Below are positions 1 to 6,525 of a DNA stretch of 16,721 nucleotides, piece after piece. The stretch covers positions 1 to 16,721 of the forward strand of contig CAZYXR010000066.1 of NCBI GenBank assembly GCA_964650845.1. The letters run 5' to 3'. Each line of letters begins with the position of its first letter. Positions within the stretch are counted from its first letter, which is position 1. The translations under genes and the position numbers were made by a program. Below the pieces are notes generated by a model. That model was not told the DNA's origin, made no database searches, and saw only the letters and a list, made by a program, of their open reading frames with translations. This stretch comes from UBA7692 sp964650845 (GTDB taxonomy: Bacteria; Bacteroidota; Bacteroidia; Chitinophagales; LD1).

Positions 1-149
1 ACACCGTCAAAATCAGTGAATCCAACTTTCGCACCTTCAATAAATGCCTCTACAATTGGATCTTCTAATTCCTCTTTCGTACAGCTAGGAATGGTACTTA
101 TCAAAGCTAGGAAAAGGACGACAGTCGTCCATGAAAATTTGTTTGTCAT
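1..149 (-). CDS. Putative surface lipoprotein, N-terminal part (cut by window edge)
   Basis: An open frame starts at the ATG read from 149 and runs off the window at position 1, giving about 49 residues. Residues 1-22 form a lipoprotein signal peptide: a Lys at 4, a hydrophobic run (VVLFLALI) and a lipobox ending I-P-S-C with the lipid-modified Cys at 23. The mature protein begins C-T-K-E-E, then L-E-D-P. The K-E-E right after the Cys fits the K-(D/E)2 lipoprotein export signal described in Capnocytophaga, so surface exposure is plausible, though this is inference. The last visible residues (GAKVGFTDFDG) do not allow a family call. It lies downstream of the other minus-strand lipoprotein gene, with 163 bases between them. 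Nothing can be said about its function. Confidence 0.6.
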   Translation of the reverse strand, partial: MTNKFSWTTVVLFLALISTIPSCTKEELEDPIVEAFIEGAKVGFTDFDG

Positions 150-181
150 ACGGAAAAAATTTAGATGAATAATTAAATGAA

Positions 182-201
182 AATAACAAACCATTGTTAT
201 T
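182..201. repeat. Small perfect inverted repeat between two lipoprotein genes
   Basis: AATAACAA (182-189) and TTGTTATT (194-201) form an 8-base-pair perfect stem around the loop ACCA. The stem has only two G/C pairs and no long T run follows on either strand, so it is a weak terminator candidate at best for the minus-strand gene ending at 313. It could equally be a short operator or chance in AT-rich DNA. The rest of 150-312 holds an A-rich stretch and a CT-rich stretch with nothing recognisable. Confidence 0.3.
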
Positions 202-312
202 CATGCAAAAAAAAGCAAAAGAAAGGCATTCGCTCTCTCTCCCTTTATCCAACCTTTAAATAAGAAAACATCATATAGGCAAGTAACGTTATTCCTATCA
301 ATAAATAGCAAG

Positions 313-711
313 CTACTTATATCCTTCAAAAGATATATTGTAAAAATCGAAAGAATCTGTTGCGTTGGTTGCCGTTCCAGAAACAGATAAACGATTCGTA
401 TAAATTGCAGCTTCGCCCTTTATCAAATACTTAGATGGTTTACTTGATACCGTAGTTTGCAAATCGAAAGTCAATGTTGTATCGGAAGTAAAAGTAGCAG
501 AAGGAATAAGTAAAAACTGACTGCTATCTTTAAATGAATAAAGAAGAGACATTGTATTGTTATCTACCTTAGTGGCTTTCACCCGATCAAAATTAACTAA
601 TGGAAAAGGAGCAACAAAAGTTCCTTCATACGCCCCTGCCCTATCAGATTCCTTTTTACACGATGAGGCAAAAAGCGCGAAGCTGCACAACAATACAAAA
701 CACTTATTCAT
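313..711 (-). CDS. Small predicted lipoprotein of unknown function
   Basis: This 132-residue protein opens with a clear lipoprotein signal: MNK, a hydrophobic core (residues 4-14) and the lipobox A-S-S-C with the modified Cys at 18, followed by Lys-Lys-Glu-Ser-Asp. The mature part has about 114 residues, no further Cys, and many Thr, Ser, Phe and Tyr residues in alternating patterns that suggest beta strands. It reads like one of the many small envelope lipoproteins of Bacteroidota, but I do not recognise the family. The ATG at 709-711 is well placed, directly before the signal peptide. The gene starts 39 bases after the sucD stop in the same direction, so it may be read through from the sucD transcript. 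No catalytic motif is visible. Confidence 0.75.
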   Translation of the reverse strand: MNKCFVLLCSFALFASSCKKESDRAGAYEGTFVAPFPLVNFDRVKATKVDNNTMSLLYSFKDSSQFLLIPSATFTSDTTLTFDLQTTVSSKPSKYLIKGEAAIYTNRLSVSGTATNATDSFDFYNISFEGYK

Positions 712-750
712 AATCGGTTGTTTTGAAAATTATGTATTATCTATACTTAG

Positions 751-1638
751 CTACGCGGCCAGTTCGCCTTTAAGAACGCGAGCAACCGTTTCGCCAATTT
801 CGGCAGGCGAGGCAACAACCGAAATACCGCACTCGCTCATTATTTTCATTTTAGCCGCTGCCGTATCTTCGGCTCCACCAATAATTGCTCCGGCATGTCC
901 CATTCTGCGTCCGGCAGGGGCTGTTTGCCCGGCAATAAAACCAATAACAGGTTTTTTGTTTCCGCTGGCTTTTATCCACCGAGCTGCATCAGCTTCAAGG
1001 CTGCCACCAATTTCGCCAATCATAATAATTGCTTCTGTTTCACCATCATTCATAAACAACTCAACGGCTTCTTTAGTAGTAGTGCCAATAATTGGGTCGC
1101 CACCTATTCCTATTGCAGTTGTAATGCCTAAGCCTGCTTTTACTACTTGGTCGGCAGCTTCGTAAGTTAATGTACCCGATTTTGATACGATTCCAACATT
1201 ACCTTTTTTGAAAACAAAACCTGGCATGATGCCAACTTTTGCTTCTTCTGGCGTAATAACACCCGGGCAATTGGGCCCCACCAAACGAGAATTTCTTGAA
1301 CTTAAGTAACTTTTTACACGCACCATATCTTGCACCGGAATGCCTTCGGTTATGGCTACAATCAATTCTATTCCAGCATCGGCTGCTTCCATTATTGCAT
1401 CGGCTGCAAAAGCCGGTGGAACAAAAATGATACTTACATTTGCGCCCTCTTTTTGGCGAGCATCCCAAACTGTATTAAACACAGGCTTTTCTAAATGCTT
1501 TTCGCCACCTTTTCCGGGTGTTACCCCTCCTATCACATTGGTTCCGTACTCTATCATTTGCGTAGCGTGAAAAGTTCCTTCTTTTCCTGTAAAACCTTGC
1601 ACTACTACTCTTGAATTCTTATTTACTAATACGCTCAT
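751..1638 (-). CDS. sucD: Succinyl-CoA ligase (ADP/GDP-forming), alpha subunit
   Basis: This 295-residue protein matches the full length of SucD (about 290 residues). In the TCA cycle, the enzyme converts succinyl-CoA to succinate with substrate-level formation of ATP or GTP, working in the cytoplasm with the beta subunit SucC. Visible landmarks are the N-terminal CoA-binding Rossmann segment with GFTGKEGTFH (residues 15-24), GPNCPG (121-126), the KSGTLTYE stretch (153-160), and the active-site loop GRRMGHAG (243-250), in which His248 is the expected phosphohistidine. The start is an ATG at 1638 followed by the usual SVLVNK opening. sucC is not next to it here; the neighbours are mlaF-like upstream (51 bases away) and a lipoprotein downstream, all on the same strand. 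The assignment is secure. Confidence 0.97.
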   Translation of the reverse strand: MSVLVNKNSRVVVQGFTGKEGTFHATQMIEYGTNVIGGVTPGKGGEKHLEKPVFNTVWDARQKEGANVSIIFVPPAFAADAIMEAADAGIELIVAITEGIPVQDMVRVKSYLSSRNSRLVGPNCPGVITPEEAKVGIMPGFVFKKGNVGIVSKSGTLTYEAADQVVKAGLGITTAIGIGGDPIIGTTTKEAVELFMNDGETEAIIMIGEIGGSLEADAARWIKASGNKKPVIGFIAGQTAPAGRRMGHAGAIIGGAEDTAAAKMKIMSECGISVVASPAEIGETVARVLKGELAA

Positions 1639-1689
1639 TACTATTTATTATTTGGTTAATTACTGATTCGATTCTGTTTTATTCCGTTC

Positions 1690-2448
1690 TTAATATTTCG
1701 CTCTTAGTCGAAGGTCTTTCAAAAAGTCGGAGGCGAATATAAAATCAAAAAGTTCACCAGAAGTAATTTGTAAAATTTCCTCTTTTGTGCCTTCCCAATA
1801 TTTAAAACCTTCGTGCAAAAAAATCACTTTGTCGCCAAATCCCATCACACTATTCATATCGTGGGTGTTGATTACGGTAGTCATATTGTATTCTTGCGTA
1901 ATTTCTTGAATTAATTCATCTACCACCAAAGATGTTTTAGGGTCTAAACCCGAGTTAGGTTCATCGCAGAAAAGATACTTGGGGTTATTAACTATTGCGC
2001 GAGCAATACCAACACGTTTTTTCATACCTCCCGAAAGTTCGCTTGGAAACTTTTTGTTGGTACCGGTCATGTTTACCCGTTTCAAACAAAAGTTAACTCT
2101 ATCAGCCTTTTCACTATCCGATTTAGAAGTAAACATATCTAATGGAAATCGAATGTTTTCTTCTACTGTCATTGAATCAAACAAAGCGGTACCCTGAAAA
2201 AGCATTCCAAACTCTTGGCGAATTGATTTTCGGGTATTAAAATCCATCTTGCCGGTATCGCGACCATCATAAAGAATTGAGCCTTCATCTTGGTCGAAAA
2301 GCCCAACAAGGCATTTTAGTGTTACTGTTTTACCCGAGCCGGATTTGCCAATAATCAAATTGCATTTTCCTGTCTCAAAAGTTGCGGTAATACCTTTAAG
2401 AACTTGCTGAGAGCCGAAGCTCTTTTTGAGGTCAATCATTTCTATCAT
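1690..2448 (-). CDS. mlaF: ABC transporter ATPase, MlaF-like (phospholipid transport)
   Basis: This 252-residue protein is a single ABC ATPase. Walker A is GKSGSGKT (34-41), the Q-loop Gln is at 85, the signature is LSGGMKKR (138-145), Walker B ends in CDEP (161-164) with Glu163 catalytic, and the switch His is 196. The LSGGMKKR signature with the following GIARAI, the DEPNSGLDP loop, and the start overlapping an MlaE-type permease by four bases (ATGA, 2445-2448) all place it in the MlaF family. In E. coli, MlaF drives phospholipid movement between inner and outer membrane with MlaE, MlaD and MlaB. The overlap implies translational coupling with the permease. Whether this copy imports or exports lipid cannot be told from sequence. 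The symbol is by family similarity. Confidence 0.92.
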   Translation of the reverse strand: MIEMIDLKKSFGSQQVLKGITATFETGKCNLIIGKSGSGKTVTLKCLVGLFDQDEGSILYDGRDTGKMDFNTRKSIRQEFGMLFQGTALFDSMTVEENIRFPLDMFTSKSDSEKADRVNFCLKRVNMTGTNKKFPSELSGGMKKRVGIARAIVNNPKYLFCDEPNSGLDPKTSLVVDELIQEITQEYNMTTVINTHDMNSVMGFGDKVIFLHEGFKYWEGTKEEILQITSGELFDFIFASDFLKDLRLRAKY

Positions 2449-3188
2449 AACAGCAAAAAGGCAACTAAAAAGTTTACAATAATTACAGCAACACTACTTT
2501 GCACTACCGCTTGTGTACTTGCATCTCCAATTTCCACAGCACCACCTTTTACAGTGTATCCTTTATAGCAAGCAATAGAAGCAATGATAAAGGCAAACAA
2601 TACTGATTTAATAAACATGATAAAAAGGTCGTAGCTTTTCATAGCATCTTGCACCCCGCGCACATACTCGGTTGAAGTATAAAACCCGCCTAACATACCA
2701 GCTAACAAACCACCAAGCACTCCCAGAAACACACTTATAACTACCAACATCGGAAACATAAAAACTGCACCCATCACTTTGGGTGCTATTAAATATGAAC
2801 TTGTATTTACACCCATAATTTCGTAGGCGTCAATTTGCTCGCTGATGCGCATAGTACCTAATTCTCCGGCAATATTGGAGCCTACTTTTCCGGCAAGCAG
2901 CAATGCGCTAAGAGTTGGCGCCAATTCTAATATCATAGACTTGCGTACAATGGCACCAATCCACCACATCGGAACGAGATTAAGACTCTTTAGCTGATAG
3001 GCAAACTGTACCGCTGTTACTGCACCCATAAACAACGAAATGATTGCAATAATGGGTAATGAACCTACACCAATGTTATAACACTGGCGCATGGTTTCCA
3101 ACCAATACATACGAGCTTTTTCGGGCTTTGAAATAGCCGCATACATCAATAATAAATATTCACCTAAGGCTGCAAACGCTTTTTCCAT
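2445..3188 (-). CDS. mlaE: MlaE-type ABC transporter permease
   Basis: This 247-residue membrane protein belongs to the MlaE permease family (formerly DUF140). The family's most conserved stretch is present at residues 88-128: ELAPTLSALLLAGKVGS, then AGELGTMRISEQIDAYEIMGV. Hydrophobic segments lie at about 43-62, 74-100, 137-168, 188-207 and 230-247, and the N-terminus has an amphipathic segment typical of the family. It would form the inner-membrane dimer that MlaF energises. The ATG at 3186-3188 is the only good start and gives normal family length. It lies 48 bases after the upstream unrecognised gene, and its TGA stop overlaps the mlaF start. No MCE-domain (MlaD) gene is seen next to the pair, so the substrate-binding part must be encoded elsewhere. 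Confidence 0.93.
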   Translation of the reverse strand: MEKAFAALGEYLLLMYAAISKPEKARMYWLETMRQCYNIGVGSLPIIAIISLFMGAVTAVQFAYQLKSLNLVPMWWIGAIVRKSMILELAPTLSALLLAGKVGSNIAGELGTMRISEQIDAYEIMGVNTSSYLIAPKVMGAVFMFPMLVVISVFLGVLGGLLAGMLGGFYTSTEYVRGVQDAMKSYDLFIMFIKSVLFAFIIASIACYKGYTVKGGAVEIGDASTQAVVQSSVAVIIVNFLVAFLLL

Positions 3189-3236
3189 AGAAGGCGGCTA
3201 ATATAGTAATTTGAAGATGTGATACTATTTATTGAG

Positions 3237-4052
3237 TTATCTAAACTCAAAATGTTGCCTAACTAAACTCACCAATTGCCTAACCGCATCGTTTTCTAAT
3301 TTCCATTGCTTGGCTAATGCAGTAGTGTTAACAAGCGATTTTGCTTCTTCTAAACCTTTAGATTTTTCTAATTGCTGAACAAAAGCGGTAAATGCTTCGC
3401 TGTTATTTGCAAACAATTCTTTGGTAAAAAGAATGCGCTTATTCAAATCTAACATACCCGAAAATGAAGAAGATGCGACAACAGAATGCAACTCGCGCAC
3501 TACATTGCTTGCTTGCGAATTAATTGTATTTTCTTCGCGTTTAAACACTTCATTTATTGAACCAGAGGATACTACCGATTCACCACCAATACCAACACTT
3601 GCAGTGAAAGTATTTTGGGGAGGTGTTGTTTGATCTTCAGACAATAACACTTCATGATTTAACTGTTGAAGTGTATCCGGTTCGCGTTTTTCATCTACTA
3701 CACTATTCTCTTTTTCTTCTGTTACCGAAATTTCAGAATTGGGTAACGTTACTTCGTCTTCTACTAAAACTTGAGGTTCGAAAACTTTTTCCACAACCGC
3801 TTCTACGTTAGCATGAACAACAGATACACCTTCAACTGCTTTATAGTTTGGTTCGGGTTCTGTGTATTGCTGTGGTTGATACGATTCAACGATTTTTTGC
3901 ACAACTGTTTCTCTTGCAACTTTATCGCTTTCTGGCGATTCTAAAATTGCTTTATAAAGACTTCTAATCTCTTCTAATAATATATCTTTTTCTATAGCAG
4001 CGAGTGGCCTAACTTCACTTTGCGACAATTTTGTAGCAATAGAAAAAGCCAT
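3237..4052 (-). CDS. Unrecognised Bacteroidota protein with C-terminal helical block
   Basis: From the ATG at 4052 the product is 271 residues. The N-terminal 50 residues look helical and charged (AAIEKDILLEEIRSLYKAIL). A middle region of roughly 140 residues is rich in Glu, Val, Ser and Thr with little hydrophobic core and is probably disordered. The last 74 residues (198-271) form a compact helical block containing LDLNKRILFTKELF, then a NNSEAFTAFVQQLE stretch. This resembles the C-terminal block I associate with conserved hypothetical proteins of Bacteroidota (form: LNDRIAFVKNLFNG...), but I cannot give it a function. There is no signal peptide and no membrane segment. An in-frame GTG at 4073 would add seven residues; the ATG is preferred because nothing supports the extension. 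It is first in the mlaE-mlaF run. Confidence 0.75.
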   Translation of the reverse strand: MAFSIATKLSQSEVRPLAAIEKDILLEEIRSLYKAILESPESDKVARETVVQKIVESYQPQQYTEPEPNYKAVEGVSVVHANVEAVVEKVFEPQVLVEDEVTLPNSEISVTEEKENSVVDEKREPDTLQQLNHEVLLSEDQTTPPQNTFTASVGIGGESVVSSGSINEVFKREENTINSQASNVVRELHSVVASSSFSGMLDLNKRILFTKELFANNSEAFTAFVQQLEKSKGLEEAKSLVNTTALAKQWKLENDAVRQLVSLVRQHFEFR

Positions 4053-4185
4053 TTTGGTGATATTGATATTCACTTTTATTGAATTTATATTGGTTTAAAA
4101 ATTCGGATTACAGATTGACAACGCAATTTTTACATTCGCAAACCTCGTGTAAGAAATTGATTAACGCAAAAATAGAAGCAAACTT

Positions 4186-4749
4186 ATGTTCACAGAGCCG
4201 ATTTCGCAACCACATAATAAAGGATGGATTGAAGTAGTTTGCGGCAGCATGTTTTCGGGCAAAACCGAAGAGTTGATTAGAAGATTAAGGCGCGCCCAAA
4301 TTGCCAATAAAAGAGTAGAAATTTTCAAACCAGTTATTGATACACGGTATCACGAAACAGATGTTGTTAGTCATAACAATAATTCCATTCGCTCTACTCC
4401 AGTTGAACATTCGCAAAACATATTGTTGCTGGCTACGGGTATTGATGTTGTAGGTATAGACGAGGCGCAGTTTATGGATGTATCGTTGCCTGATGTTTGC
4501 GAACAATTGGCAAAATCTGGTATCAGAGTAATAATTGCCGGCTTAGATATGGATTTTGAAGGCAAACCATTTGGCCCAATTCCGCAACTACTTGCCATTG
4601 CCGACCACATTACAAAAGTACACGCCATTTGTGTTAGATGTGGCGATATTGCTCATTTTAGCTTTCGCCTTGCCGCTTCAGAAACAAGGGTATTGCTTGG
4701 CGAAAAAGATAGTTATGAGCCAAGATGCAGAAGTTGTTATTACAAGTAA
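4186..4749 (+). CDS. tdk: Thymidine kinase (type II)
   Basis: This 187-residue enzyme phosphorylates thymidine to dTMP with ATP in pyrimidine salvage in the cytoplasm. Walker A is GSMFSGKT (20-27), the Walker B-like DEAQF (92-96) carries Glu93 as the expected catalytic base, and GLDMDFEGKPFG (119-130) forms part of the lasso and nucleoside-binding region. Two Cys pairs, 149/152 and 181/184, make the structural zinc site of type II kinases. FSFR (158-161) lies where the family places thymidine-binding backbone contacts. The length is normal. The ATG at 4186 is about 135 bases from the divergently transcribed gene, so this spacer probably holds promoters for both directions. The assignment is secure. 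Confidence 0.96.
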   Translation: MFTEPISQPHNKGWIEVVCGSMFSGKTEELIRRLRRAQIANKRVEIFKPVIDTRYHETDVVSHNNNSIRSTPVEHSQNILLLATGIDVVGIDEAQFMDVSLPDVCEQLAKSGIRVIIAGLDMDFEGKPFGPIPQLLAIADHITKVHAICVRCGDIAHFSFRLAASETRVLLGEKDSYEPRCRSCYYK

Positions 4750-4801
4750 AGAAAGAAATGTTAATATCGGATAGAGTGTTTTAATACACGAAACGATTTT
4801 A

Positions 4802-4809
4802 TATATTTG
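4802..4809 (+). promoter_or_regulatory. Candidate Bacteroidota -7 box before the Fic gene
   Basis: TATATTTG matches the Bacteroidota -7 consensus TAnnTTTG exactly. A convincing -33 TTG is not visible at the usual spacing. The box ends only four bases before the ATG at 4814, so a transcript from here would be almost leaderless, or translation would begin at the in-frame ATG at 4829. Confidence 0.4.
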
Positions 4810-4813
4810 TGGG

Positions 4814-5773
4814 ATGTGGAAGCATGGAATGCAAAATATTATTGAAGAAATGCAACCAACCATTGAAAGGTTGGCAAGCAAGAAAGCACTTCTTGACGAA
4901 CAAAGACCTCTACCAGATTTTATAGTACAAAAGATAAAAGAGGGATTGAATGTTGAGTGGACTTACAATTCAAATAGTATTGAAGGCAATACGCTTTCGC
5001 TTAATGAAACCAAAATTGTTCTTGAAGAAGGAATAACAATAGGCGGAAAATCGCTTCGCGAGCATTTTGAAATAACCAACCATCATGAAGCAATAGAATT
5101 TCTTGAGGGTTTGGCAAAACCAAAGTATGTATTAACAGAGCGAGATGTGTTAGATGTTCACGAGTTGGTGATGAGTAAAATTGCAAAAGATTTTGCAGGA
5201 AGAATAAGAAATGTACCTGTAAGAATTACTGGTGCGAATTTTACACCGCCAAGTGTTGCAAAAGTTCCCGAAATGCTAACTGAGTTAATTGATTTTGTAA
5301 ATGAAAATCCATTGAAATTGAATGATGTATTACTTACATCATTGTTTCACCATCGCTTCGTTTGGATTCACCCGTTCATTGATGGAAATGGCAGAACAGT
5401 AAGGCTTGTGATGAATTTGCTTTTAATGCGCAAAGGTTATCCGCCAGCAATTATTTTAAAAACTGATAGAAAAAAGTACTACGATGCTTTAAATCAAGCC
5501 AACAAAGGTTCTTATCAAAAGTTAGCATTATTGATGGCACAAGCTACAGAGCGTTCTTTAGATATCTACTTAAATTCTTTACCCAAAACATATAAAGAGA
5601 TAAAATCAATTTCAAATTTGGTTGAAGAAGATGAGATTCCATACGGGCAAGAGTACATCAGCTTGCTTGCCCGGCAAGGCAAAATTGCAGCCTATAAAGA
5701 AGGTAGAAATTGGGTTACAACCGAGGAGGCAATTGCCGAATACAGAAAATCGCGCAAGCGCAACCGAAAGTAA
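4814..5773 (+). CDS. Fic-family AMPylase (class II, N-terminally autoinhibited)
   Basis: This 319-residue protein has the complete Fic active-site motif HPFIDGNGRTVR (186-197): His186 is the catalytic base, and the GNGR loop holds the nucleotide phosphates. Fic enzymes usually move AMP from ATP onto a hydroxyl of a target protein. An inhibitory helix motif of the form (S/T)xxxE(G/N) is present before the core as S-N-S-I-E-G (53-58), with Glu57 expected to block ATP; this makes it a class II, self-restrained Fic protein. The last 50 residues (YGQEYISLLARQGKIAAYKEG, then NWVTTEEAIAEY) look like a MerR/excisionase-type winged helix, followed by a basic tail (RKSRKRNRK), which suggests DNA binding. 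It starts 64 bases after tdk and likely has its own promoter. The target is unknown. Met6 (4829) is an alternative start. Confidence 0.93.
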   Translation: MWKHGMQNIIEEMQPTIERLASKKALLDEQRPLPDFIVQKIKEGLNVEWTYNSNSIEGNTLSLNETKIVLEEGITIGGKSLREHFEITNHHEAIEFLEGLAKPKYVLTERDVLDVHELVMSKIAKDFAGRIRNVPVRITGANFTPPSVAKVPEMLTELIDFVNENPLKLNDVLLTSLFHHRFVWIHPFIDGNGRTVRLVMNLLLMRKGYPPAIILKTDRKKYYDALNQANKGSYQKLALLMAQATERSLDIYLNSLPKTYKEIKSISNLVEEDEIPYGQEYISLLARQGKIAAYKEGRNWVTTEEAIAEYRKSRKRNRK

Positions 5774-5803
5774 GGTTAGTTTAAGGTTAGTTTAAGGTTA
5801 GTG
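5771..5803 (+). repeat. Three tandem copies of an 11-base unit at the Fic stop codon
   Basis: TAAGGTTAGTT occurs at 5771-5781 and 5782-5792, and a third copy with one final change (TAAGGTTAGTG) at 5793-5803. The TAA stop codon of the Fic gene is the first triplet of the first copy. An inverted CTAACCT follows at 5824-5830 and could pair with any of the three copies. Confidence 0.85.
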
Positions 5804-5830
5804 TGTTTAATAGCAATAACACGCTAACCT
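5795..5830. terminator. Hairpin between convergent genes, possible terminator
   Basis: AGGTTAGTGTGTT (5795-5807) can pair with AACACGCTAACCT (5818-5830): 13 pairs, of which one is a G-U type pair in the plus-strand RNA, around a 10-base loop. The Fic gene ends before it and the convergent lipoprotein gene ends just after it at 5842, so a shared terminator role makes sense. Neither strand has a strong T tract after the stem, so intrinsic termination is uncertain. A perfect palindrome TTTAGCTAAA follows at 5832-5841. Confidence 0.45.
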
Positions 5831-5841
5831 CTTTAGCTAAA

Positions 5842-6363
5842 CTAAATTGGGTAAAATCTCTGCTGGCAAGAGTATGGCGTGCCATTGTAGGTATAAGTAA
5901 ATTCAAAAGAAATTTGACCCGCCTGTGGTGTGTTGTAAGTTCCATAACCTTCTACTGTAACGCCTCCAAGGTTTTGACGTGGAATTTCTAATGTATTGCC
6001 TCTGTTTGCTTGATCGGTTCTAATAATTGCAACCACATCAAGTCCCATACCCAAAAATCCACTTAACACTACTCTATTGAGTTGTGTACCTTGATAGATA
6101 GTAATATTTGTATTAGGAGGTGTGTTAGGCGATGTTCCTTGGCNNNNNNNNNNATTTTCTTGAACAAGATAACTTCTAATATACTTTGTGTAAGCTAAAT
6201 CTGTACAGCTACTGCCTTCATAACCATCTGCACAGTAACATTCGCCTTGCGCACACTGTTTATTGGGGCCACATACAATTCCTTCGCAGCTTTTATTGCT
6301 ACATGCCGAAACGGTTACCAATAAAGCCAAGAACAAAAAATAAAAAACGTAATTATACTTCAT
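5842..6363 (-). CDS. EGF-like lipoprotein interrupted by an assembly gap
   Basis: Read through the ten Ns, this frame gives 173 residues. The N-terminus is a lipoprotein signal with a long aromatic and aliphatic core (residues 5-17) and the lipobox V-S-A-C, with the modified Cys at 21. Immediately after comes an EGF-like module with six Cys at 26, 31, 37, 42, 44 and 53, in the spacing C-x4-C-x5-C-x4-C-x-C-x8-C, including the typical CYCADGYEG turn. The remaining part, about 115 residues, is beta-rich with no motif I know, ending YSCQQRFYPI. Small lipoproteins with a membrane-proximal EGF-like module recur in Bacteroidota, but their role is unknown. The gap lies shortly after the EGF module; both sides are in the same frame only if the gap really is ten bases. 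Confidence 0.75.
   Translation of the reverse strand: MKYNYVFYFLFLALLVTVSACSNKSCEGIVCGPNKQCAQGECYCADGYEGSSCTDLAYTKYIRSYLVQENXXXXQGTSPNTPPNTNITIYQGTQLNRVVLSGFLGMGLDVVAIIRTDQANRGNTLEIPRQNLGGVTVEGYGTYNTPQAGQISFEFTYTYNGTPYSCQQRFYPI
6144..6153. other. Assembly gap (10 N)
   Basis: Ten consecutive N bases lie inside the EGF-like lipoprotein gene. Short fixed runs of N are often placeholders added during scaffolding, so the true length may differ. Confidence 0.98.
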
Positions 6364-6407
6364 GCCGTAAAACTATAAATCCTTTGCAAAATATTCGGCT
6401 TGTTCAA

Positions 6408-6436
6408 TTGCACTGTTTAAAAAACTTTTACGTTTG
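6408..6436 (+). promoter_or_regulatory. Candidate Bacteroidota promoter for pheT
   Basis: TTG at 6408-6410 (in CAATTG) is followed after 18 bases by TACGTTTG at 6429-6436, which matches the -7 consensus TAnnTTTG. The spacing fits the Bacteroidota -33/-7 arrangement. It would give a pheT leader of roughly 80-85 bases. The rest of the 162-base divergent spacer shows only A-rich DNA and a weaker TACATTCC at 6491. Confidence 0.5.
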
Positions 6437-6525
6437 CAGCAAAAGAAAAACAAGAAAGCAACAACCGCCATTTTGGCAAAAAGCTCTTTTTACATTCCAC
6501 AAATCCATTTTTAAGTAGCAATACC

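Noticed and set aside
557..1165. Plus-strand open frame of 202 codons opposite sucD and the lipoprotein gene
   Set aside because: It lies antisense to two well-supported genes and its product shows only the Ala/Ile/Pro/Ser bias expected of a shadow frame.
4115..4143. TTGACA at 4115 as a sigma-70 type promoter for tdk
   Set aside because: No TATAAT-like box follows at the right distance, and the nearby TACATTCG is only 13 bases after the TTG, too close for a Bacteroidota -33/-7 pair.
4750..4813. Small antitoxin gene before the Fic gene, as in FicA/FicT pairs
   Set aside because: The 64-base spacer is too short for one, and the inhibitory motif lies within the Fic protein itself.
5771..5803. 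Tandem repeat as a phase-variation switch for the Fic gene
   Set aside because: The stop codon is the first triplet of the first copy, so a change in copy number would not alter the Fic reading frame.
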